Of a DNA stretch of 64,000 bases, positions 10,960 to 23,075 are shown piece after piece. Position 1 is the stretch's first letter, and each line of letters opens with the position of its first letter. Origin of the DNA: Combretum micranthum. Lineage: Eukaryota > Streptophyta > Magnoliopsida > Myrtales > Combretaceae. Location: assembly GCA_024138025.1 (NCBI GenBank), contig JAMXBD010000573.1, forward strand, positions 1 through 64,000. Reading direction: 5' to 3'. The notes beneath the pieces are model-generated. The model was not told the DNA's origin, ran no database searches, and was given only the letters and a program-made list of their open reading frames with translations. The position numbers and the translations under genes are program-made.

Positions 10960-11955
10960 TCAATAATATCCTCTACCCTTTTAGTCTTCCCTCTCAACTA
11001 TGGAACATGTGGAGCTAAAGGGATTGGAATAGTAGGAAATGTGCATTCAACTCATGTGAAGGGTCGATAGTGTCGGTTTGTTCATGGTAAGGCGAGAGAT
11101 CCTCAATATTAAAAATGATACTAATACTTGAATCTAGTGGAAGTTCCAAGACATAAGCATTTGCGGTGATCTTCTTCAAAACTTTAAAAGGTCCCATGCC
11201 TCCAGCATGTAATTTCTTGTAAGAGCCTCATGGAAATCTTTCTGGTTTAATTTAAGCAATCACTAAATCTCCTTCTTGAAATTCCTGAAGCTTATGATGA
11301 ACATCTAGAGTAGACTTGTATAATTCATTACTTAAAGTTAATTTTCTTTCTTATTTCCACATGTAGGTTATGAATATGGGTAGCAAAAGATTCACCAGGT
11401 TAAGAAGGTCTTGATGTAAGTGGGAGCGGTATGAGATCAATAGGGCATCTAGGCTGATAAACTAGCACAACTTCAAAGGAACTCAATCCAGTAAACCTAT
11501 CACTAAGCTATTATAAGTAAATTATGCCACCGGAAGGATGTGATCCCAAGTACACAAATGGTAACCAACCAGAAACCTCAACAAGTCACCTAAAATCTTA
11601 TTAACTATTTTAGTTTTACCATCAGTTTTAGGATAAAATGCAAAAGAAAATTGTAATTTAGTCTTTGGCATTTTCCATAATATCTTCTAAAAGTAACTAA
11701 CAAATTTGACATCCCTATTTGACACCATGGTTTTTGGTAAACCATGTAACCTAACCACTTCATAGAAGAATAACTTAGCTATGTGAGAAGCATCTGTAGT
11801 CTTACTATAAGGTATGAAATGTGCCATTTCAGAAAAAGCAATCAACTACCACAAAGATTGAATCATTCTTCCTAGGTTTCATAGGTAAACCTAACATAAA
11901 GTCCATGCTAATGCCCAGTTAAGGAGAATGTGGAACAGGTAATGGTTTGTAAAGA
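10960..11955 (-). pseudogene. Ty3/gypsy integrase, core and C-terminal part
   Basis: On the minus strand the reading begins after the solo LTR with YKPLPVPHSP and [20 protein letters not shown] (about 11870-11945), the first catalytic Asp block of a gypsy integrase. It ends with GPFKVLKKITANAYVLELP and FNIEDLSPYHEQ (about 11060-11195), the C-terminal GPF/Y-type module. Stops and frameshifts lie between. It continues the polyprotein whose upstream part is at 14797-16480. The clade is not settled; the sequence style is that of plant chromoviruses. Confidence 0.75.
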
Positions 11956-11960
11956 CTTGT

Positions 11961-14796
11961 TGTAAAGACCCAACCTATTTATTCCTAAAATTAAACAAGT
12001 CAAGTCCACAACCACATATAATATATTCATAGTATATGTAAGGTTGTCCTAAAACTACTTGTTTATGTTGATTGTTTGTTTAATACCACTATACCTTCAA
12101 TTAAAAAAAAAAAAAAAACTTTTAAGACAAAGATTGCTCACATGAGTAATCTATACATATTTACATTAAAACAAAAGATTACAAAAGCTTGTGTTAATCT
12201 TATGACATAACAAAAAGGATTTCATCTTGTTTAACCCTAGTAAGAAAACAAACTTTAGAATCTCCTTATACAATACAAGGCTTAACTAACAAGCCTTCTA
12301 TACAAAATACATTTAAGTTTCCACAACATCTTTCTACAAAAACCTCTTCTTAAACCACTTGCCACTCGGAATCCTTCTTGTCCCATTCATCTAAGAATTT
12401 CTCCCAGTTTGTCCTATATCGCAAATCATCATAACAATCATCATTATCACCTTAAAAGAAACAATAGTGAATCAAAGACCCAGTACATAGCAACAAAACC
12501 AAATGCGAAATGGCAGGCAAATTTAAATTAATGCAATGCAATAACTTAATATCTCATTTTATCTTTCTTTAATATTTATTACACAAATCAACATTGGAGT
12601 ACTCAAACTCCGAGACAATCTAGGGAAATATGGGGTCCTAAGTAACGTTCTCAACGCTCAAGGGGTTGATATAGGTAGTCCGAATACCTATATCTCCTAG
12701 ATAGCTTTAAAAAGAAAAAGTAATATCGTTTAGGGTTCATAGTTGTTACTCAACTTTACTTAACTTGATCCATAATATAAAATAATTCACATGCTCCCAT
12801 AAACATTGAAGTAAATTATGTTATTTCCTCTTAAGATGAGTAAATGTTACATCGTTACTACATTCCCTATCGATTACCCGCTGAGCCATTTAAAAAGAAG
12901 TCACCATTGCATCATGGTGTACTATTTCATCATGGTATGAAGTCATTGCATCATGATAAGTGGACTAAGTGTCTATTCTAACATGTCATTGCATCATGAC
13001 ATGTTTACCACTCTCCGGACCGGATTTAAAGGCGAAAAACACAATCAATTCACGCAAAACTTAAGCCGTCTTGAATTTAAGTCAATTCAAAGTATGTTTA
13101 TCTTAACAAATATTCAAGTAAGTCACTGCATACCTATGCTATGAAGATAATCAATAGGAGCACTCAAAAGAGGGTCAGTGGAAGAACTCAAAGGAGTATC
13201 TATCATTGTTAGAAGGAAAGTCAACTCAATTAATATTTATACTTAGTTTTATGCATAAAACATAACTAAATCTAAGTCTACCACTCATGGAATTTCAAAT
13301 AAATATAACATAAGGTCATAAAATATCATTTATACATTTATCAAGATCATACAAGCTCACAAAATCATCATCACGCATTAAATATCATTAATCTATCTCA
13401 TTTTAGTCCAAAAAGATCCATTCCTAAGCAATCACACACTTAATATGCAAAAACGAGTTTTTAAACTTTATTTGGAAAATGTATGAGTTGGAAAGAAGTA
13501 AAATTTAAGCATTGATAATTTTGAAATTTTTAAAAACTCATAACATAAAAGTTGTAGATCTCTTTTAAGCTTTCCACTGCAACTTGAATCACCTCAATCG
13601 GAGGTTGGATGAAAACATTATGACTAAAATACGATCAAGCTGCGAAATAAGGGAAAGTACACTACCTAGTACATGGCCGTGCTCGGGGCTGTGTAGCGCA
13701 CTAAAAAGTGATCCGAGAACTTATTTTGATCAGCACAAGCTCGTACACGCCCATGTATAAGGTAGTGATGATCTGGGAAAATCTTTTTGACAAAAAACAC
13801 GCATTTTCCATAATTCTTTTACACAATATATCAACTTTTACGAATTTAAACTCTCTTGAAAAAACATAATAAGCTTCTTACTACTTGGTGTATGAACTTA
13901 AAATTATCCATTCACTTCCAACTCATCAAAGAACATAAATATCACTTCAAATTCTACTTCTAACAATTTTAAGCATTCCTTCACTCTTCACATAGCTTCC
14001 ACCTACCCAAAGTACACTTCAAGCTTTCCAATACATCTTACTACTTCTAAAGCACATAACAAGTTCTAATAACATCAAGACACAACCCAACATTCACTAA
14101 CATATAAAACCACTCAAACTCATATGTGACATTAAAACTCATACTAACATGAACTCTATATCCATACCAAAAGAAAGAACAAACAAAGAACTTATAAACT
14201 TGCATTAACTTACATGAAGAAGCTTTGGCTTAGAGAAAATATTTGAACCTAAGAGCTTGTTCTTGCTAAGGGTTTGGAGTGTATTGCTTGAAGAAAGAAG
14301 AAGAACAAAAGAAAGAAAAGAAATGTGATTTTCAGATGGATTTTTGCTGCTATTTGAAAAGTGTTTTTGATCAAAATATGGCTTATACTTATAAAAAATA
14401 TTGACTTTTGGGGGTTGCCATGGGTTGGGCTTTATTTGGCATAAATTGGGCTTATTTTAGGCTCAAAAGTCAAAATTGGCTTAAGTATGGGCTTAGAATT
14501 TGACAAAAATTCGGCTACATTTTAACTCAACTCTAAGCTTTAATTAACAAAATCCAACACTACACATACACATTTAACCACTAATTTACATTAACCAACA
14601 CAATATTAATATAATATACGTACTAAAACCAATTATACTCTACACATATATTTATACTAATAAGAACATATATCTAACATATCAAATTCTATTTCTATAT
14701 ATTCATCTCATGAATCAAACACTTTCAAACTTGATCTTTAAAATTAAGAATATATCCACATGAAAATTAAATTATTAATCGAATTAGGTCATTTCA
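11961..14796 (-). mobile_element. 2.8-kb solo LTR (Del/Tekay-like) inside gypsy integrase
   Basis: The insert has ends TGTAAAGACC and GGTCATTTCA, which pair as an imperfect short inverted repeat. It is flanked by CTTGT (11956-11960) and CCTGT (14797-14801), a 5-bp duplication with one C/T change. Integrase reading is continuous when the insert is skipped. The promoter side appears to be on the minus strand (TTTATAAGTATAAGCC near 14380, then a CTT-rich leader). The interior has features seen in the LTR pieces at 24285 and 40880: a TACTGGGTCTTTGATTCACT word and the CCGGACCGGATT block near 13015. No coding sequence or PBS/PPT pair is present, so it is a solo LTR. Confidence 0.75.
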
Positions 14797-16480
14797 CCTG
14801 TATTTTGTTTCCTATGCTTAGAAAGTTGACAAGTATGACATTGTTTCACTATTCTAGCTACATGACATTGTTTCACTATTCTAGCCACATCTCTCTTAAT
14901 GATAGGCCAATAAAATCTATCCTCAATCATAACTATGGTTTTATCTCTTCTAAAGTGACCATCTGCACCACCAACGTGCAATTCCTAAATCAAAATGTCT
15001 CTTAGGGAAGCTTTTGGAATACATAATCTATCATCTTTAAATAACCATTCCTAATAATATAGTCAACATGAAGCCCTAATTGACCATTAGATAATGCCTC
15101 ATAGATCTTCCCAAAATTAGGACAAATCGCATATTGGTCTTTTACGGTTTCAGATCCAACAACCTCAATAGATAACGTACATAACAATAGGTGCATGCAA
15201 CTCAAAGCATCAACATGTTTATTCTTAGCCCCAGCTTTATGTTTCAAAACAAATGTGTACTCTTGTAAAAATTGAATCCATTTTCCATGTCTAATTCTAA
15301 GTTTCTTTTGTGAATTTATATACCTAAGAGCTTAATGGTCACCATACAAAACGAATTCATTAAGCAACAAATAATACCTTTAATGTTTCAAAGCTTGCAC
15401 CACTACATAACATTCTTTATCATAGGTTGAGTACCTAAGATGTCCCTCTTGACTAAGCACTCTAGTTATTCCTATGCTAGATGCATCACAAGTAACCTTA
15501 AACACTTTAGAAAAATCAGGCAACTTAAGCATAGGTGCTTCAGTCATCCTTATCTTAATTTCTGTGAATGTTTTAAATGCTTTTACTCTAAGTAAATTGC
15601 CCTTTCTTAATGTAGTTTGCAACTGAGGCCATAATGGTGCTAAAACCTCTAATAAATCTCCTATAAAAAGTGGCAAGTCCATGAAAACTCCTAACATCAT
15701 GAATACTCCTTGGTTTTAGCTACTCAACAAATGCCTTAACTTTCTTTGGATATGCTCTTAATCCCTCTACTAACACAACAAAACCAAAGAATATTACCTA
15801 AGTAGTTAAGAAGACACACTTTTTCAAATTCACATAAAGCTATTCACATCTAAGTATCTTAAATACTCTCCTTAAATGTGACAAACACTATTCCTAGGAG
15901 TTACTATAAACTAAGATATCACCAAAATACACTACGAGAGACTTTTCTATGAATGGTCTCAATACGTGTTTCATCACTCTCATAAAAGTGGATGGAGCAT
16001 TGGTTAACCAAAGGGCATAACTAACCATTCACAAAGACCCTCTTTTGTCTTAAAGGGTGTTTTTCCACTCATTCTCTGGTCTGATCCTAATCTGATGGTA
16101 TCTACTTCTAAGATTAATCTTAGAGACCCACTTAGATCCTGAAAGCAAATCTAACATGTCATCTAACATAGGGATTGAAAATCTATACTTGATAGTGATC
16201 TTATTGATAGCTCTAGAATCTATATTAACTGTCCCTTTATTGGTGCTGACCTTAAGTTCTTTAAGTGGTAAAGGAATAAGCTTAATTCTCTTCTCATCAT
16301 GCATGAACACATAGGTATTAGCTCTCCCATAATGAACCACATCTAGGGCATATTACCAAGGTTTTCTAAGAGAACATGAGTGATATCTATAGGCACTACG
16401 TTACACTAAATTTTATCTTGATTAGGTCTTAAGCTTGAATCACATCCTCACCCCTATAAGTTAGCTTAGGTAGATAAGGC
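14797..16480 (-). pseudogene. Ty3/gypsy protease end, RT, RNase H and integrase zinc domain
   Basis: From upstream to downstream on the minus strand: [22 protein letters not shown] (protease end, about 16290-16350); an RT piece [18 protein letters not shown]...[11 protein letters not shown] (about 16050-16250), where the usual KIDLRSGYHQ catalytic Asp is Asn; EAPMLKLPDFSKVFKVTCD and YSTYDKECYVVVQALKH of RNase H (about 15380-15545); and the HHCC domain with FRRDKTIVMIEDRFYWPIIK and CHTCQLSKHRKQNTG (about 14797-14980). The protease-RT linker is deleted, and the block VARIVKQCH is duplicated in tandem. There are many stops. It is a dead gypsy Pol. Confidence 0.8.
14836..14894 (-). repeat. 27-bp tandem duplication in the integrase zinc domain
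   Basis: TGACATTGTTTCACTATTCT plus seven bases occurs twice in a row, giving the repeated protein block VARIVKQCH. It sits between the HxxxH and CxxC halves of the zinc-binding domain and is a simple local duplication in a dead element. Confidence 0.8.
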
Positions 16481-16484
16481 CATT

Positions 16485-17744
16485 TTACCTTTGACCACCA
16501 ATAGGTATTTTGTTTTTTTTTTCTTCTTTTTTTTCATGAAAAGATAAGGAAAAAAAAACTATTTTAAGGGTTTTTTTTATAAATAAAAAAACCTTAGTAT
16601 TATTTATGTTCTCTCATTATAGGTTAGAGAACTACTTAGTATTTCAAGCTAAGAACAATAGTCTTAGGTATGCATACCTATAATTTGCGGTCATCCCTGG
16701 TTGAATTAGGTTACGAACCCTTTGTACTTGTTTGGTTTTAAATCTAAATTGCAGTTACTATAAAAAAAAATTTATATTTTTTTGAAATATTTTGTATTAG
16801 ATGATAGATCTAAATGAAATCTTTATTTGAATGTGTATCTATCTATTTGAATTTCCAAATTTAAGCTTAGGCAAATTTTCCTTTTTATCTTATTATAATC
16901 ATTATACAAAAATGATGATTGAAATATAAAAAGCATGAAATAAGAATAAGATCTAATTTTGAGAGAAAAGGTGTTAAGAGTGTACTCTGTTGATTGGAAA
17001 ATCAAAACTATATTTGTTTTTTACACTAAATAAGTGTCAAAAGTAAGTAATTTTATAAAAATTTTAGGAAACTATATATAATATTAAAACTTTAACTTAG
17101 GTGTGGATACAACTTCAAATTTTCGAATTTTAAAACAAACTCCCCACACTTGCTAAATTTGTGATACAAAGATTATTTGATTATTTAGTTCAATAAAACT
17201 ACGGTCGAAGTTAAGGAGTATTATTTTGATAAGTTTGAGGGGTATTTTTGTACAAGATCAGTATTTAGGGATTGGTTATTAACTTTTGAGGTTTTTTTGT
17301 TAATTTATAAAAGTTCATTGATGAATTGCAATACTTAAAAAGTTTAGGAAATTAGTCTTACCAAAGTCAAAGTTTAAGAAAATTACTTGTATTTTCATCT
17401 TCATCAATAAAAAATTTAATTTGATACTTAAAATTTGAATTAATTAATTTGATGTCCAATCAACTTTTTCATGGTTATTTTTATCATCTCACTAATACTT
17501 TTTGCTCTATTTCATGATGTATGAAGCAGCTAATCAATACTACCCATTATTAGGAGAAGGTATTAAAATTCGTTGATAAATAGAATAAATGGTGTTAAAG
17601 ATAAATAAAAAAAAAGCCATAAAAGGTTTGATTAAATATTAAAATTATTATTTTTTGGTCTAGGTAGCAACTTTAATTTTTGTATAAAATTCACATACCA
17701 AATTTGACATTTCTTCTTTTGCTCATAATACAAAAGAAACTCAA
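16485..17744. other. Gene-free AT-rich stretch
   Basis: No gene or classified element is recognised. It contains several A and T runs, for example near 16505-16585. The gypsy reading ends at about 16480 without a recognisable 5' LTR. Confidence 0.35.
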
Positions 17745-18323
17745 CTAAGATTTTGTTTGTTTTAAGAAAAATACTTTTTGGAAAATATTTTCCTTTGTTT
17801 GCCCTTGTTTGTTAAGCTGAAAATGATCTCTTAAGTAGAAAACATTTTCTCTTGCATGGGAAAATAGTTTCCTAGAAATTCTACTCTTTTTTAAGGGAAA
17901 CGACTAAGTCATTTTAAAATGTAAAGTTACTTTTCCAAATTAGTCTCTACAAGTGTTCTCACTTTAGTAATATGATATCTATTTAATTTTTATCTTAATT
18001 AGCCAATAAATTTTAAATATGAAAATAATTTAACGGACAAACGAAAAATATAAAGCTCATTAAAAAATTATAAATATTAACAAAAGGGTTTGTAAATGAA
18101 TATTATAAAATAATTTATCATTTTTATTTTTATTTTTAGATATAATGTTTGACATAATATAATTATCGGGCAACTTACTAATAAAAATTTATTTACATAT
18201 GACGATCGATTATAGGATAATGATAGGTCAAATAGTTATAAATTTTTTCAAACTTAGTTTTGTAAAAGTGACCACATACGTGAAAACAAAACATTTCTTT
18301 TCCTTGAAACAAACGGTCTAAGC
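17745..18323. mobile_element. Possible old MITE with degenerate inverted ends
   Basis: The left end (CTAAGATTTTGTTTGTTTTA) and the reverse complement of the right end (CTTAGACCGTTTGTTTCAAG) match imperfectly for about 25 bases. The interior repeats GGAAAATATTTTCC-like words in both orientations. This resembles a common non-coding plant transposon type. No target-site duplication is clear. Confidence 0.35.
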
Positions 18324-19235
18324 TTTGTGGGCATATAAATTTCAAGAAAATCAACTGCTTACCAAATAGTAACTTAGAATTTACTTAGAATGATTAAATG
18401 TTACAATAATCTCATTGAAATATCTTAAAGAAAACACTTAAATCTTGGGGTAAGAAAGCCTTCTTGCCCCCGACTATTTTCTATTATTAAGTAACTAAAG
18501 TTAGCTTCCCATTCATTGAATACCACCCTAAAGCTATACAAGAGAGGGAAAAAAGAAAATCCTTGCAATCCCTTGAGTGTGAGAGAAAAAAAAATAATAT
18601 GGCTTGACTCTTGGGAGCATATCACTTTGATCAAGAGAATCCAATTCAAATCAAAATTAGGTTTAAATCCCATAAATTAACTTTTAATCCTCACATTTTT
18701 TAATTGAAAGGGGTTTATTTCAGTTGTTGATTGTTCGAGCGATCTAATAAATGGAATCAATGACAATGTTTTATAAATACCTTCATTCCCTATTCATTTG
18801 GATCAATTGGAAATGTTGTGAAAATGTTGTCGTGCTATCAGATTCTGTCTTAAAAGATTTAGCATTTGTTCGAATCAAGAATTCAAATAGTTTCTTCATT
18901 ATTAGTAAGGTATAATACTAACTCTCGAATGTGTATACGTACAATTTACCACATTGGAAAGTTTATGCAGTATATTCACATCTTGGTCAAAGTTTAAGGG
19001 AATAATTCATATCTTTCCCTTATTTTAAATATACTATAATTACAATCATTCATTTTGGATCTTGTATTACTATTTAGTGCTTTTGTTATTATATCATCTG
19101 GACTAATTAAGACTCTCTAAAAGTATTTAGAATGGTATATCATTTCATATAAAGTCACATAACCATTTCCTTCATAAGAACAAGTCGATCTAAAAAGTTT
19201 TTGGATTATATGTTACAATTAATAAAATGGTAGTT
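18324..19235. other. Gene-free stretch
   Basis: There is no convincing gene, RNA or repeat here. An 82-codon frame on the minus strand near 18425-18673 has no recognisable domain. Confidence 0.3.
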
Positions 19236-19240
19236 GAAGT

Positions 19241-19459
19241 TGTTGGGTTGTGGAGCCTGAATACTGTACACCTTTGCATATCATTAGGGTTTTTTTATAA
19301 ATAACCCATCAATGTAATACATATCTCTCTCTAATACATAGTGAATATCCTGGCTTGGTAGCGCCCCCAGACGTAGTCACAATCCGTGACGAACTAGGTA
19401 AACAATTTTGTGTCTTTGTCATTTCAATCTTTATTTTTCGTCTTTATTATTTCGTAACA
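19241..19459 (+). mobile_element. Ty1/copia solo LTR with perfect 5-bp TSD
   Basis: This 219-bp LTR begins TGTTGGG and ends TTTCGTAACA, flanked on both sides by GAAGT (19236-19240 and 19460-19464). It has a TATA box (TTTATAAATAACCC near 19293) and the copia-LTR word GACGTAGTCACAATCCGTGA near 19372. No internal region is present, so it is a solo LTR left by recombination between two LTRs. Confidence 0.85.
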
Positions 19460-19525
19460 GAAGTGACACTTAGATAGATGACAATTTAAAGATAAAGGGA
19501 TTTAATTAGGTAATTTTCTCTAATT

Positions 19526-19964
19526 GGTTGGGAGTATGATTGCAAATAAGTTGAGCCGAGTTGGTGTGGGAAGTGGAGCTTGATTTGAAAATTTAAATCT
19601 CAAGCTCATTTGAAGTTAAATATTTTAAGCTTTTTTTTTTTTACTTAAAATGGCACTACATAAGTTCATGCTTGACTCGATTATGCTCATTTAATCTCGA
19701 TATGTTAAAAAAATTATTCTTAATTCTAATTAAAATATATTAATGCCCAAACTTAATTTGAATTTAATTAATAATTATATTTGACTTAAAATTGATAGAG
19801 CTCAATAAGACTCATAAGTTCATCTAGCAAAGCTTATGAAACTCATACTTAATTCAATGAACTCCTCGAACAACTTGAGTACGAGATCAATTCAACTATT
19901 CTTAAATTGAATTTGAGTATGTATGGAGCAGTTTATAAACCAGTTTAAGCTTTTTATACCCCTA
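19526..19964. mobile_element. Degenerate hAT-type MITE
   Basis: The right end reads TTTTTATACCCCTA; its reverse complement TAGGGGTATAAAAAG is the usual start of a widespread plant hAT MITE, related in type to the element at 5203. The left end is decayed (GGGAGTATGATTGCAAATAA) but is followed by the family-typical GTTGAGCCGAGTTGG. The interior is rich in AAGCTC / GAGCTC / CTCGA words. No target-site duplication is visible. Confidence 0.45.
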
Positions 19965-20394
19965 GTGAGAGTCTAGGTTTGATTAAGTAGTTTCCTAACT
20001 TGAGCCAGCTTCTTTATTTTGGGTAAGACACTTTAAAATCATATTTTGTCCATTTATTATTCCTCAGTTCAATTCGTAGCAGAATTTTTTTTTTTCCTTC
20101 CTTTCAACTTTATTGTCTCCAAAAAATATCAGACTACGTGCATGGTAACGACCTTATTCAAATTCCGTAAGTGCCATATCAAATTTTTAAGTACGAGCAT
20201 CTCAGCGTTTTAATTGAGATCCTTTATTTTAAGTCCCTAGATGCCATTTAATAACTAAAACACTATATGCATTCATCTTTCCATTGGTCTATTTCAACAA
20301 TTATAAAAAATTAAAAAATAAAGAAAATGAAACTAATTTTTTGGGGTGAATTTTATGAGAATCTTACTCTAATGGTGAAGAGGCTCAAAAAATA
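19965..20394. other. Gene-free stretch before repeat unit A
   Basis: Nothing was recognised apart from short T runs near 20080. Confidence 0.3.
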
Positions 20395-20850
20395 AGATCC
20401 ATAATATAAGAAATTATGTTAAAAACCTTTATTGTACAAGTTCTTATTAATAGTTCGTTTATTTTTTGTGAAGCCTTAAAATCTTAACCCGTGCAGTTAA
20501 GCATATTACTAGTGCTGATATTTTCTGAACCAATCAACGGAAACTTCAAAGGAGCAAAAATGGGAAAATTATATATTCAACAAGAGCATTATAGAGTGAA
20601 TGTAGGAACCAAATTTTAAGATTTGATTGTCAGGAAAAAAAAAAAAAATTCACGAATACATACATAGAGGATAAGTTAATTTGGCATGAATCATTGAGAC
20701 AATTTCGAGGGCGGGAACGAATGAAACATCCTGCAATTTGGAGGTATCTCGATTTAGTAGCGAAGAATTCCTATCCGAACGGATGTAATATTATTATAAT
20801 CATCCTTATTAGGATTTTAATATATCATTAATACACACATCTTGAGCATT

Positions 20851-21019
20851 CACTACAATAAAAAATGGGATATAGACAAAAAAAAAAAAAATTATTTCTA
20901 AAAAAAGTTTTTTTTTTTTTTATTTTTATTACAAAAATCATTGTCACTAATTATATCTATAAAAATATATCTTATCTTTTGCAGAATTTCTATTTTTAAA
21001 GGTTAATTTTTTTATAGTA
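20851..21019. mobile_element. Small CACTA-like MITE, present only in unit A
   Basis: This 169-bp insert starts CACTACAATAAAAAA and ends TTTTTTTATAGTA, an imperfect terminal inverted repeat of CACTA type. It is flanked by ATT on both sides (20848-20850 and 21020-21022), the 3-bp duplication expected of CACTA elements. Units B and C lack it at the matching place (after the CATCTTGGACA word), so they act as empty sites. Confidence 0.55.
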
Positions 21020-21445
21020 ATTAGTTGTGTAGCCGATTTTTTTTTTTATAGTTTGTTTCTCTTCTTAATTACGTTTCTAATGCTAACATGGTAATATCTA
21101 TAATAAACTAATCTTTAGTATCTAGTTTCTAAAAAAAGATTCAATAAATATTACAAACCTTTAAAAAGATTTGAAGTGAAAAAAAAAAAAGCAAAGAAAA
21201 AATATTTAATAATCATGAATCTTCAACAGACATCTTGAAAGACAAAATTCTAGTAACCAAAGAAAGGATTAATATGAATGATCTTATAATCTAGTAATAT
21301 GAACTCTTAACTAAGGGATACTAGATTAGAATCTCCTTCGATTGTAATGAAAAAGAAAAAAGGACCATGTGAACATGATATATACTTCCAAAATCACAAA
21401 AACCCTAGGCATATCTCCAATAGAATTATTCGGATTTTACCATAT

Positions 21446-22108
21446 TCAGTTAAACTCAAACCGGCATAAGGGACATGATATTCCCTTTTCCAACCAGCGG
21501 AAAATACAATCTTTATGAAATACGTGATCACACGGCGTCTTTATCAAATCCATCCCGGCGCACAACTCATCCAAGCAAATAGAGCAACTATAATCAACAT
21601 CATCATCGTATTTTATTTCCTCAAAACCAATCCTGAAAGCGCCTTCCATAAGACTTCGACGACTAAACTCTGATGATGATGCCGACAAGCCACTAGTCAC
21701 ATAGACATCCTCTTCGGTACGAATTACCACGTCTAGTTTAACAATAATACTACACCTGTGATCGTTTTCTTGGGCAAGACTCTGGGATTCCGTAATAACC
21801 GACTGTGTCATGTCCTCCCAGAGCGCGGGCACGGGGTCGACGTTCATATCTTGGAAGATTCCATGGATGTGTGCCCTGATTGCTTCGGGGTAATTGAGGA
21901 TGGAGAGCAGCAGGATGCTCCTTTTTCTTGTCTGCGGGGCTTCGTAGTCTTGGATACCAGTAAGAACTTCAGTGTCGTTGTCGTGGAGCATTTGACGATG
22001 TGTTCTTTGGAGAACGAAATCGTATGTTACGGTTGGAAAAATGGGAGACCAGATGCTAGTATTAGGAATAATATAGCCTCTAACGTTGCCATAACAGAAC
22101 GGGGGCAT
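21446..22108 (-). CDS. RING-H2 zinc-finger protein, copy A (putative E3 ubiquitin ligase)
   Basis: An intronless 220-residue protein. Residues 1-170 form a domain I do not recognise, with conserved stretches YDFVLQRTHRQMLHDND (29-45) and DMNVDPVPALWEDMTQSVI (87-105). Residues 175-215 are a complete C3H2C3 RING: C175, C178, C193, H195, H198, C201, C212 and C215, with the usual Trp at 205 and CPLC near the end. There is no signal peptide or transmembrane segment, so it is likely soluble. Such RINGs recruit E2 enzymes for ubiquitin transfer; the substrate is unknown. The ATG is chosen because copy C starts at the same place with MPPF. A TATA-like ATATATATAC lies about 180 bases upstream on the minus strand and is broadly kept among copies. 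About 79% identity to copy C, with all zinc ligands kept, suggests selection on both. Confidence 0.75.
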   Translation of the reverse strand: MPPFCYGNVRGYIIPNTSIWSPIFPTVTYDFVLQRTHRQMLHDNDTEVLTGIQDYEAPQTRKRSILLLSILNYPEAIRAHIHGIFQDMNVDPVPALWEDMTQSVITESQSLAQENDHRCSIIVKLDVVIRTEEDVYVTSGLSASSSEFSRRSLMEGAFRIGFEEIKYDDDVDYSCSICLDELCAGMDLIKTPCDHVFHKDCIFRWLEKGISCPLCRFEFN

Positions 22109-22960
22109 AGTGTCGTGAGTTTGAAGATGTTATGGAAGTCGAAAAGCAAGAACAGCAAAAATTAAATAGAAGGCAAAAACGAAGAAGAAGAAACGATGTA
22201 ATTAAGTAAGATTAAAGAAAGCTAAGAATATGTGTGTACATATAATTGGTGTGATATTGCAATGTATGTCTCCTAGTATGTGTATATATATAAGTAATTA
22301 ATTTGAATGGGTATTAGCTATTATTTAGCCAAAAATAAGGGATAACTATCTTAATTATTTTTCCTTTTCCATAACCTTAGTATAATATTCTCAACATTTC
22401 TTTTCATATCATATAAATATTATATCTATATTTCAATTTTTTTAACTATACGCGCCAATATATGTATATATATGACTAATGTTGAGAGAAAGGGGACGTG
22501 ACTTTGAATGTGATTCTAGAGAAAGTGTATGTTGTTTATGTTGTAATAATATGGCAGCATCCTAAGTCCTAACTGGCATTGGCTTGGCTGTTGGCGGCAG
22601 ATTAAGATCTGAAAAATAGTTGGGATTTTCGAGTTTTAATTTGTAGTTTCCTTTTTTGGCCAAACAAAAAGGTAGTTTATTTTTCTGAAGTGAGTATCCT
22701 TAATTGATAATACAAAAAGAATATCAAATCTGTTCGGGAGATACAACAAATCTTTTAAAATGGATAATTATTTATTTTATTTGATTTTTAGGGTTACACT
22801 TTATTTATTTAATATGCCTATTTTAATTAATAATTTATTTATCCATCTTTGAATATTGATATACGTATATTTTTTGTTTATCTTCATTCTAGGTTCTCTG
22901 ACACCTTGCATTTGCAAAATGCTTGCTTAAATAAAGATAAAATATGGATAATATATTAAG
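22109..22960 (-). promoter_or_regulatory. Conserved upstream region of RING copy A
   Basis: About 850 bases upstream of the gene are conserved with units B and C, including a TATA-like run at about 22285-22300 and the word TTTTCCATAACCTTAGTATA. It probably contains the promoter, but much of the similarity simply reflects the shared duplication; no specific factor sites are claimed. Confidence 0.4.
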
Positions 22961-23075
22961 AATACCATGACATCAACATAAATACTTAGATAACAGGAGA
23001 AAAATAGAGTGCATTGTTACAGGGTTACGCTAGTTATCAATGGAATTTTTTTGAAATTACATTACGGATGCAATC

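Larger units (their letters stand above)
20395..23075. repeat. Segmental duplication unit A (RING-H2 gene plus flanks)
   Basis: This segment is repeated, in the same order and orientation, at 31440-40480 (unit B) and 53475-56512 (unit C). Shared landmarks run from ACTAGTGCTGATATTTTCTG (20510) through the RING gene to the upstream words GCCAAAAATAAGGGAT (22328) and TGCAAAATGCTTGCT (22912). The match fades near 23075, where inserted DNA begins. The missing upstream segment U reappears at 29685-30370, immediately before unit B. Confidence 0.75.

Noticed and set aside
21758..22165. 135-codon frame on the plus strand
   Set aside because: It lies antisense to RING copy A. The same antisense frame appears in copies B and C only because the coding strand is conserved, and it has no domain.
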